Positions 7,848-15,122 of a DNA stretch of 64,000 nucleotides are shown piece after piece. Where the stretch lies: NCBI RefSeq assembly GCF_000191065.1, contig NZ_GL872282.1:240184-304183 (forward strand). Reading direction: 5' to 3'. The first letter of the stretch is position 1. Every line of letters begins with the position of its first letter. The notes beneath the pieces are model-generated. The model did not search any database. It saw only the letters and a list, made by a program, of their open reading frames with translations, and was not told the DNA's origin. The position numbers and the translations under genes are program-made. This DNA is from Prevotella multiformis DSM 16608 (GTDB lineage Bacteria > Bacteroidota > Bacteroidia > Bacteroidales > Bacteroidaceae).

Positions 7848-8210
7848 TCAGCAATACCCGGCTTTTCCGTTCTGTATGAACATCACGTATGCCTGCCGCT
7901 TTTCCTTCGAGAGTGCTTTCTCTACCAGCCACGTGCGGAACACGTGTGCATGGTAGGTGTTCAGCCGGAAGGCAACGGGGATGATGATTTCAAGCGAGTA
8001 AACATCCGCGTGCAGCCCGTTTTCAAGCCGCATGTAGCGGCACACCTCGTAGTCGTTCAGCACGTCCGGCTTGCGGACGGCTCTGATGGCGGCGTTCACA
8101 GCCGGGACGCCCGTGTGGAACAGTCCGGCGATTTCTGTGGCGGTCATCCATATCTCGTTACCGGTTACGCTGACCGTGTTGTCCTCTATGATGATGGTTC
8201 CTCGTGTCAT
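7848..8210 (-). CDS. RhuM-like protein next to the integrase
   Basis: 120 residues. The layout EIWMTATEIAGLFHTG, then a variable part, then SLEIIIPVAFRLNTYHAHVFRTWLVEKAL resembles the RhuM family (first seen in Salmonella pathogenicity island 3 and common on phages and mobile elements), whose N-terminal part has an HTH-like fold. The assignment rests on this pattern only. It is the gene directly downstream of the integrase (13 bases), so the two are probably one transcript. Function on the element is unknown; a role in element regulation or host interference is possible. Confidence 0.6.
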   Translation of the reverse strand: MTRGTIIIEDNTVSVTGNEIWMTATEIAGLFHTGVPAVNAAIRAVRKPDVLNDYEVCRYMRLENGLHADVYSLEIIIPVAFRLNTYHAHVFRTWLVEKALSKEKRQAYVMFIQNGKAGYC

Positions 8211-8223
8211 GGCTTCTCTGTTT

Positions 8224-9459
8224 TTAGATGGTGCAACATGAAAATTCCTCGATGCCGTTCAACCTTGCGGCAAGGTTCTCCATGTCTTGGTTGAGCTTCT
8301 CTTTGGTGATTTTCGCGTATATCTGCGTCGTCTTTATGCTCTTGTGTCCCAGCATGGAACTCACCGTTTCGATGGGTACGCCGTTGGAGAGGAACACCGT
8401 CGTGGCTGCCGTGTGGCGGCTCTGATGCCACGTGATATGCTTGGTGATACCGCAACGCTTGGCGACGGAACGGATTCCGGCAAGGCACGTGTTGTAGTGG
8501 GGAACGGGGAAAATCCTGCCGTTCCCGCACAGACCCCGGTATTTGTCGATGATGCGCTTTGCGATGTCGAGCAGGCGGATATTGGACACCACGCCCGTCT
8601 TCTGGCGGTTGATGTTTATCCACTCGTGTTCGTCGAAGTAGGTATGGATGTTCTCTTCCGTCAGGTTGCGCATGTCGGCGAACGACAAGCCCGTGAAGGC
8701 GCAGAACAGGTAGAGGTCGCGGTAAAGCTCCTGCTTGGCGTTTTTCAGCCTGCCCTCCATCAGCAGCCGGATTTCCTCTTTCGTCAGGAAACTGCGTGTC
8801 GTTTCCTCCTTCTTGATTTCATACTCCCGGAACGGGTCGCGTGTGAGCCACTCGTTGTTGATGGCGATGAACACCATCGTCCGCAAGGGGCAGACATACA
8901 GCCACACGGTATTGGTGCAGCAGTGCTTGTCCGTGCGTAGGAACATCTCGAAGTCGGAGATGAAAGCGGGCGTAAGCTCTTTCAGCGCGATGTCCTTCAC
9001 GCGGTAGCGGATGGTGAGGAATTCTTGCAGGTGCTTGTAAACGGTCTTGTACTTCAGGAGCGTGCCTTTGGCTTTCATGCCAGCCTCCACCTGTTTCTCG
9101 TAGTCCTCGTTGTGCTGGCGGAACACCTGCATCAGCGTGTGGTAGCGGTGTTCCAGTCCGAGAAAGGCGTTCTTGACCTTCTCCGCCGTGACGAAATTGT
9201 CACGCTCCATGATTTCCTGATAATGTCTGTTGATGCGCACACGCATCTTGTCGAGCATGCGGTTCGTTTCGAGTGCCGCCGTGCTTCTGCCCGTGACACG
9301 TCCCCCTTTGGTGTCCCACAGCTTGGGATCGACGGTCAGTTTGCAACTGAACTGCGTCTGGCTGCCGTCCACCGTGATGCGTCCCATGACGGGTACTGTC
9401 CCGTCCTTTTTCACTACCTGACGTTTGAGGTAGTAGATTACTGAAAATGTACTCTTCAT
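8224..9459 (-). CDS. int: CTnDOT-type tyrosine integrase
   Basis: 411 residues from the ATG at 9459 (MKSTFSVIYYLKR); an upstream extension of the frame is not supported. It contains an N-terminal arm-binding region, a SAM-like core-binding domain (about 105-205) and a catalytic domain. The catalytic set is Lys287, His345, Arg348 (WHQSRHT), His372 (LGHKS) and nucleophile Tyr381 (IYAKI). The usual first Arg is Ser259 (FTGLSFAD). Length and residue numbers agree with what is known of IntDOT, which also has Ser259, so this is the IntDOT subgroup. It catalyses integration and excision of the element, and lies at the chromosomal end with about 320 bases to the presumed junction. Confidence 0.95.
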   Translation of the reverse strand: MKSTFSVIYYLKRQVVKKDGTVPVMGRITVDGSQTQFSCKLTVDPKLWDTKGGRVTGRSTAALETNRMLDKMRVRINRHYQEIMERDNFVTAEKVKNAFLGLEHRYHTLMQVFRQHNEDYEKQVEAGMKAKGTLLKYKTVYKHLQEFLTIRYRVKDIALKELTPAFISDFEMFLRTDKHCCTNTVWLYVCPLRTMVFIAINNEWLTRDPFREYEIKKEETTRSFLTKEEIRLLMEGRLKNAKQELYRDLYLFCAFTGLSFADMRNLTEENIHTYFDEHEWININRQKTGVVSNIRLLDIAKRIIDKYRGLCGNGRIFPVPHYNTCLAGIRSVAKRCGITKHITWHQSRHTAATTVFLSNGVPIETVSSMLGHKSIKTTQIYAKITKEKLNQDMENLAARLNGIEEFSCCTI

Positions 9460-9756
9460 CGTCCTTAATTTTTTTAGGTTCAAAATTAGTCGGTGAAGAG
9501 TCCGTCGCCGGTACGCAAAACGGGGAGGAACGGCGCAATCTTTTTCCGTAACCGGATTTGTTGCGTGGGTTGTCAATAACTCACTAATCCTTAACGCCTT
9601 GTTTCGTTATCCGTGTCCGTTTGTCGCCTTTTCGGGCATGGTTACGGACAAGTAACGTAGCGGCGTCCTGATTTGGCTTTAGGGGTGATTGCGATGGCTT
9701 CACGAATAATCGGAAGCACAACTGAAACCCTTGTAACTCAATTCTATCACTATATC

Positions 9757-9788
9757 TTTCCGCATTTCACTTTTTTGTAGTAACTTTG
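9757..9788 (+). promoter_or_regulatory. Promoter of the HAD phosphatase gene
   Basis: The -7 box TAACTTTG is at 9781-9788, and a TTTC near-match to the -33 TTTG at 9757-9760, spacer 20. The start codon follows 20 bases after the box. Confidence 0.6.
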
Positions 9789-9789
9789 T
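9780..9789 (+). other. Candidate CTnDOT-type core attachment sequence
   Basis: GTAACTTTGT matches the CTnDOT-family core GTANNTTTGC at 9 of 10 positions (last base T, not C). It lies 321 bases beyond the integrase start, at the border between element and chromosomal gene. The same bases form the -7 box of the HAD gene, so the match could be coincidental. Confidence 0.4.
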
Positions 9790-9808
9790 AGCCAAAAGTG
9801 ACACAGAC

Positions 9809-10597
9809 ATGGCTATTAAAGCAGCTTTCTTCGATATAGACGGAACACTGGTATCGTTTCAGACACACCGGATTCCAGATTCAACGGTCAAGGCCATTGA
9901 ACAGGCAAAAGAACGCGGGGTAAGAATTTTCATTTCCACAGGACGACCCGCGGCCATCATCACGAACATCGATGCCATCCGCCATCTCATTGACGGATAT
10001 ATCACCTTCAACGGAGCACGTACGTTCATCGGCGACGAGGACATTACGCTGATGCCCATCCCCGAGCAGGAAGTCCGCGCGATGATCGCCGATGCCAGCC
10101 GGCGGAATTATGCGGTAGTAGTATGTGGAAAAGAGGATATCGGCATCCACAACCACACCAGTATCTTTGATGAGGTCTTTGTCCGTGGCTTAGGGGTCAA
10201 CAACATTGATATACACAAGCCGATAGAACCGCTGTTGCGCCGGCCGGTTCTCCAGCTTACCCCGTTCTTCAGCGTGGACGACGAGAAGCTGATCCTTCCT
10301 TCCATGCCTCACTGCATAGCAGCCCGGTGGAATCCGCATTTTACAGACATCACCGTGCGGGGAGCCGACAAAGGGAATGCCCTTCGCCGACTGACGGAGC
10401 ATATCGGAATCAGCCCGGAGGAGTGCATCGCTTTCGGCGACGGCGGCAACGACATGAGCATACTCCATGCAGCAGGCATCGGGGTGGCCATGGGCAATGC
10501 CAATGAGGAGGTAAAGGCAGCGGCTGATTACGTGACGACAAGTGTGGATGAAGACGGTATATGCAACGCCTTCATCCATTTCGGGATAATTCCATAA
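9809..10597 (+). CDS. Cof-type HAD-IIB phosphatase
   Basis: 262 residues. Motif I is FFDIDGTL (nucleophile Asp9, acid/base Asp11), motif II ISTGRP, motif III a Lys in GADKGNAL, and motif IV FGDGGNDMSIL, with a C2B cap between motifs II and III. Enzymes of this Cof/YbjI group dephosphorylate sugar phosphates, FMN or pyridoxal phosphate; the substrate cannot be predicted. This is the first chromosomal gene next to the mobile element, and its promoter overlaps the candidate attachment core. It ends in FIHFGIIP, the usual length for the family. Confidence 0.93.
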   Translation: MAIKAAFFDIDGTLVSFQTHRIPDSTVKAIEQAKERGVRIFISTGRPAAIITNIDAIRHLIDGYITFNGARTFIGDEDITLMPIPEQEVRAMIADASRRNYAVVVCGKEDIGIHNHTSIFDEVFVRGLGVNNIDIHKPIEPLLRRPVLQLTPFFSVDDEKLILPSMPHCIAARWNPHFTDITVRGADKGNALRRLTEHIGISPEECIAFGDGGNDMSILHAAGIGVAMGNANEEVKAAADYVTTSVDEDGICNAFIHFGIIP

Positions 10598-10795
10598 TGG
10601 GTTCTGTCTTCATAACTCATTCGTCAAAACACTGCCTGTCAACTTCTCGTTCCTTCCGCCTTCAAGTATATCAGCAACGGGACACGTGCAGGAAACCGGA
10701 CGACTGAAAACATACGGTGAATGACAGAGCCGGCTGCAGAAGCGGCACGTTTATTGCAGACTTTGATCTATGGATTTTGAATTAAACAAGTGACA

Positions 10796-11428
10796 ATGTC
10801 AAACAGAATAGAACGCTCTTCACAAGAGAAACGGACATCCTTCGTGGTCGTCTTCGCTTTCTGCATGATGCTGGCAGAGATCATCGTGGGACTTACTTCT
10901 CATTCCATGGCCCTCTTCGCCGATGGTGTCCACATGGGATCGCACGTGCTGGTCATCGGCCTGAACTGGGCAGCATACGTACTGGTACGGCATCTGGAAA
11001 GCAAGGAGACAACAAAATATGATACGGAGAAAATCCTGGACCTATCGGCCTTTACGAGTGGTATTCTCCTGATTATCATGGCTGTATTCATCATCATTGA
11101 AGCAGTAGAACGGATGACGACCCATGGAGAGATCCTGAATTACAGACTTGCTTTGCTGACAGCGGGCATCGGTCTGGTCGCCAACACCATCAGTGCCTCC
11201 GTCCTACATGGTCACCATGGCACGACAGACTACAACAGCCGGGCAGCCTATCTTCATGTCCTTTCAGATGCCCTGACAGAGACGGGGGCCATCGTCGGCC
11301 TGCTCTGTGCAATGTTCTGGAACATCACCTGGATCGATTCCGCCGTCGCCGTCGCCAGCGCCCTGGTGGTGCTCAGATGGGCGAAACGGCTGCTCTGGGA
11401 TACAGGACGGTCGCTGACACGACGATGA
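10796..11428 (+). CDS. Cation diffusion facilitator family transporter
   Basis: 210 residues with about six membrane segments. The CDF metal-site motifs are present: HMGSH following FADGV in segment 2, and HVLSDAL in segment 5; the family exports Zn, Co, Fe or Mn by proton antiport. It lacks the cytoplasmic C-terminal domain of ZitB/CzcD proteins, ending at LTRR right after the last membrane segment, so it belongs to the short group. A GTG at 10790 in frame is an alternative start; I prefer the ATG at 10796. It converges on the glycosyltransferase gene. The 10598-10795 gap shows no clear promoter. Confidence 0.88.
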   Translation: MSNRIERSSQEKRTSFVVVFAFCMMLAEIIVGLTSHSMALFADGVHMGSHVLVIGLNWAAYVLVRHLESKETTKYDTEKILDLSAFTSGILLIIMAVFIIIEAVERMTTHGEILNYRLALLTAGIGLVANTISASVLHGHHGTTDYNSRAAYLHVLSDALTETGAIVGLLCAMFWNITWIDSAVAVASALVVLRWAKRLLWDTGRSLTRR

Positions 11429-11504
11429 CCGCGACCCTCCGGGACGGAGACAGGAGCCGGCTGTATCAGCCTCCTGACCGTCCGGCAGCAGTCCCGACAT
11501 CCGC

Positions 11505-14500
11505 TCACGCTCCCACGTTTCCGGTCCGTTTCAGTACGCCCCAGGTCTGTAACTCCCCCTTGATTGCCTTGAGATAACTCTTGAAAAGCACGTAATACAT
11601 GATCCAGCGATAGAAAAACCGTTGGGGAATAATCCACAGTAGCACCCACAGACGTTCATGCTCGAAAATATAAGCCATGATCGACACACTGGCATCCACG
11701 AGGAGGAACAGCAGGTAATAGAGGAATATCTGCCAGGCGTTACCCGTAAACAGACCGAGCAGCATCAGCATATCTGCCAGTGGAGAGAAGGTCGGGATGA
11801 TGTACTGGAAGATGAGCATATTCGGCATTGCCCATAGGCCGAAGCCGCCTTTCGATCTGGCGAAGAGTGACGAACGGTGCTTCCAGAAAGTCTGCATCAC
11901 ACCGAAAGACCAGCGGATACGTTGTTTGACAAACTGCCGCAGCGTCTCTGGTGCTTCGGTCATGGCGACGGCATAGTTCTCATTTTCAATGACGTATCCA
12001 TACTCGTTGATGCTCATGGTAAGGTCGCAGTCCTCAGCCAATGTGTCGGTCGTAAAGCCGCCGACCGCTTCCAACGCCTTCTTGCGGAAGGCACCGATGG
12101 CTCCGGGAACAACCGTGACAGCATTGATGTTAGAATAAGCCATGCGGTCGAAGTTCTGGCTTGTCGTGTACTCGATAGCCTGCCAGTAAGTAAGCATATT
12201 GCGCTGGTTGCCCACCTTCACATTACCGGCCACGGCACCGACCCGGCCCGCCTCATCAGCAATGAAATGCTTCATCAGCCTGCTGACAGCATCAGCCTGC
12301 AACTGCGTATCGGCATCGACACAAACGACAAAGTCCGTCTTACAGGCTGCAATCCCATAGTTCAGAGCCGATGCCTTCCCGCCGTTCTTCTTTGCAAGGA
12401 CAGTGACTTTCCCGTCGTTGCCGAACTTTTCCATGACCTTTCCGAGCGTATGGTCTTTGCTCCCGTCGTCCACCAGATAGATGTGGAGTGCCGGATAATC
12501 CTGCTGTTTCAGATTATCAACAGTGCGGACAATATTCACCTCTTCATTGTAGGCTGGAACGATCACCGACACCGCCGGTGCCGTCTCGGCATCTATAGGA
12601 GCATAGAACCGGCGGTTTTCTGCCCGCTTCTCACGTATCATCAGGATATACATGAAGACAAGCCTCAGGAATCCGAGAACCAGAAACACCAGAAAAAGGG
12701 CCGTGAGGAAATCGCTGACATGGTAAATCAGTTCTGCCAGACTGAGGTTCGCCTGCATGGCATAATACTCCTTGCCTTTCTTTACCGGAGGCATGAGAGT
12801 CTGACGATTCATGCCGAGATACTGTTCCAGAGAGATGAACTGATAGCCTTCCCGCTGCAGCGTCTCGATAATCCTGGGCAGCGCAGTGACGGTCGGCTTT
12901 CGTGTCGAACCGCCGGCATCATGCAGCAGAATGATATGCCCGTATTCATTGTGTACCCCTTCCAGCACGCGTCTGTAGATCTGGTCTGCCGTCACACCCG
13001 GCTGCCAGTCATTCGGGTCGATGGACTCTCCGACAAACAGATAATTCCTCCGGCTCGCAATCACCATCGGCCAGATCTCCTCATGACCGGTGGGGTCGGC
13101 ATCAGCGTTATAAGGAGCGCGGAAGAGGATGGTGCTCTGCCCCGTTATGCTTTCCAGGAGCATACGCGTCAGTTTCAGCTCGGCAAACGAACGCTGGTCG
13201 GAGTTCTCTGCCATGTCATGATGGGTGAAAGTGTGGTTTCCTATCGTGTTTCCGGCATCATAGACCTGCTTCACAAGAGGGAGGTTCTTCTCCATCTGCA
13301 ATCCCACCATGAAGAAAGCGGCAGGCACATGATACTTCTTCAGCGTACTCAACACCGACGGTGTCCACCGTCCGTCAGGGCCGTCGTCGAAGGTCAGGAC
13401 CAGCTGTTTGTCCCCGCATCGGCCCAGCCGCTGAACGGTGTATGTGGCGGGAAGTTCCCTATAATGTTCTTCTGTTATCAGCCGGTTGTCCTTGTCAATG
13501 CTCACGGCGATCTTCCCCGGATGAGGTTCTGAGGTCACATTCAGCACTTCACCGTCACCGACGAAGTTGACATCATCCGTACCGCTGAGCCGCATCAGCC
13601 GCCCGATGGACATCCTGGCGACACTCTCCCATGACATATCTTTCCCATAGAAACGCCATATACGCTTGTCTTCCGTACCCAGCCGCCACACGGCATAGCC
13701 TGCTACATGGTACTCTGCCCCGAAGCGCATGATGTTGAATGTAGTGGCTGCGTCGGGGAAGAATACCCGGTGAAGACTGCCGTCATCTTCATTCTTATAC
13801 GAGAAATTGAGGTTATAGGTATCATCATTGAAGCTGACGGCGGCTCCGGCATTCTGTGCAGAAGCCATCATCTGGTCGAACGAAACGGCAGTACCGCCTT
13901 TCTTTCCCTGCACCCAGTCATAGCCGTAAGCTGCCAGACCCAGCACGATCTTGTCGTTGGGAACATTCCTTGCAGCCCAGTCCGTCGCTTTCTCAACCCA
14001 CCGCTGTGAACAGACAGGGCCGGGCCGGCTCGCTGCATTGTGCTCGTCATAAGCCATGAGAAAGAGGTAGTCGTCGTATTTAGCCAGTTCCGGCATATTG
14101 TAGTCGTCATTGAAAGCGGCGACGGCCTGTGTCACATAGAGACCTTGGGAATGGAAGACCTGCGCAAAATCCTTCACCAGAGTTATCAGCAGTGCATCAT
14201 CATTGATATCCAGTTCCTCCAGATCAAGATTGATGCCGGAAAAGCCGTTCTTCCTGCATATTGAAGCCAGCTCGTTGATCATCGCCATGCGCTTTCGATC
14301 ATCCCGCATAATCCGTCCGATGGCTTCCGGACGGAAAGCAGAACCGTAATTGTTCGTCAGCATGGGAAGAACAGGGATACCCGCATGGCGCATGAGTCTC
14401 AGGGCGCGCCGGTCGATCCTTGTCTCTATCCTGTCCGTCCTGGGGTTGATGAAGAACCACTCCGGCAATACCATGTTGAGATGTTTCAGGTTGTTTTTCA

Positions 14501-14909
14501 ATGACAGATAAGCGTGCTTGTCCCAGTTCACATACCATGCCGAACGGATGCCCATACGTGGATCGGACCATTCCGACATGTATTTTGCCGCGGCACGGCC
14601 CGCCTTGCCCACAAAACGGTGCTGCCTTGCCGCCACTTTGACATAGTTGCTGTGCATCCGCTGTTCCTTGAAGAAGTCCCGGAAAGACTTGTAGACTTTC
14701 GCCGTCTCGTTGTCCTTCATGAAAGGAGCCCCTGCCGACACCACCTTCCGGTAGTCGTGGCGAAAAGGCATCTGCGGACTTTCTTCCAAGGCGAACATGG
14801 CAAGAAACACCAGTCCTAGCAGGAATACCACCGTAACAATCACACGCAATGTCCACTTAAACCGATTCCAACGCTGCCGCGAATCGGTCTGAAAAACCTG
14901 TCTATCCAT
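11505..14909 (-). CDS. Trifunctional GH18-like / polysaccharide deacetylase / GT2 glycosyltransferase
   Basis: 1134 residues. A membrane anchor (22-42) is followed by a GH18-like domain (about 120-430) with the acidic motif GINLDLEEL at 225-233. A NodB/CE4 deacetylase comes next (about 500-700: TFDDGP 506-511, metal ligands His559 and His563, RAPY 597-600, LLHDAGG at 661-667). Two membrane segments lie around 727-757. A processive GT2 domain follows, with VDDGS at 813-817, DAD at 865-867, LAEDCD at 957-962 and QRIRW at 996-1000, then several C-terminal membrane segments. The mix recalls PgaB plus PgaC of poly-N-acetylglucosamine synthesis in one chain, so a beta-linked amino-sugar polymer, made, exported and deacetylated, is the best inference. 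No operon partner is present. Confidence 0.9.
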   Translation of the reverse strand: MDRQVFQTDSRQRWNRFKWTLRVIVTVVFLLGLVFLAMFALEESPQMPFRHDYRKVVSAGAPFMKDNETAKVYKSFRDFFKEQRMHSNYVKVAARQHRFVGKAGRAAAKYMSEWSDPRMGIRSAWYVNWDKHAYLSLKNNLKHLNMVLPEWFFINPRTDRIETRIDRRALRLMRHAGIPVLPMLTNNYGSAFRPEAIGRIMRDDRKRMAMINELASICRKNGFSGINLDLEELDINDDALLITLVKDFAQVFHSQGLYVTQAVAAFNDDYNMPELAKYDDYLFLMAYDEHNAASRPGPVCSQRWVEKATDWAARNVPNDKIVLGLAAYGYDWVQGKKGGTAVSFDQMMASAQNAGAAVSFNDDTYNLNFSYKNEDDGSLHRVFFPDAATTFNIMRFGAEYHVAGYAVWRLGTEDKRIWRFYGKDMSWESVARMSIGRLMRLSGTDDVNFVGDGEVLNVTSEPHPGKIAVSIDKDNRLITEEHYRELPATYTVQRLGRCGDKQLVLTFDDGPDGRWTPSVLSTLKKYHVPAAFFMVGLQMEKNLPLVKQVYDAGNTIGNHTFTHHDMAENSDQRSFAELKLTRMLLESITGQSTILFRAPYNADADPTGHEEIWPMVIASRRNYLFVGESIDPNDWQPGVTADQIYRRVLEGVHNEYGHIILLHDAGGSTRKPTVTALPRIIETLQREGYQFISLEQYLGMNRQTLMPPVKKGKEYYAMQANLSLAELIYHVSDFLTALFLVFLVLGFLRLVFMYILMIREKRAENRRFYAPIDAETAPAVSVIVPAYNEEVNIVRTVDNLKQQDYPALHIYLVDDGSKDHTLGKVMEKFGNDGKVTVLAKKNGGKASALNYGIAACKTDFVVCVDADTQLQADAVSRLMKHFIADEAGRVGAVAGNVKVGNQRNMLTYWQAIEYTTSQNFDRMAYSNINAVTVVPGAIGAFRKKALEAVGGFTTDTLAEDCDLTMSINEYGYVIENENYAVAMTEAPETLRQFVKQRIRWSFGVMQTFWKHRSSLFARSKGGFGLWAMPNMLIFQYIIPTFSPLADMLMLLGLFTGNAWQIFLYYLLFLLVDASVSIMAYIFEHERLWVLLWIIPQRFFYRWIMYYVLFKSYLKAIKGELQTWGVLKRTGNVGA

Positions 14910-14959
14910 ACTGACAACCTCTTTTGTACTTTCTGTCTTTATTATCCTGAACAGTACTG

Positions 14960-14967
14960 CAAAAGTA
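14960..14967 (-). promoter_or_regulatory. -7 box TACTTTTG for the trifunctional glycosyltransferase
   Basis: Read leftward, TACTTTTG matches TAnnTTTG about 50 bases before the start codon at 14909. The region above it (14990-15040) is AT-rich. Confidence 0.5.
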
Positions 14968-15122
14968 TAATTTTATCTGTTCGGAACGGAAAAATACCCT
15001 GTAAAAAAACAAAAAGAACAATTAATTTAATATAACAGGTCGCCATACTTCTCAGTGTAAGTCACGGCCGGAACAGACCGGGAGGCAGTCGGCCCCGACA
15101 GCCGGGACAGATGCTCCTTCCC

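Larger units (their letters stand above)
9460..9808. other. Attachment-site region between integrase and chromosome
   Basis: About 350 bases without a gene, holding the right end of the element. TCCGTAACC at 9545-9553 and its reverse at 9640-9648 are candidate protein-binding sites. A further short dyad, GTTAC-6-GTAAC, is at 9641-9656. The exact junction cannot be fixed without the other element end or an empty site. Confidence 0.5.

Noticed and set aside
11429..11504. Terminator between the CDF gene and the glycosyltransferase gene
   Set aside because: GC-rich dyads exist but none has a clear stem with a T tract on either strand.
11877..13532. 551-codon rightward frame inside the trifunctional glycosyltransferase gene
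   Set aside because: The opposite strand encodes the NodB and GT2 motifs in order; the rightward translation is a low-information shadow.
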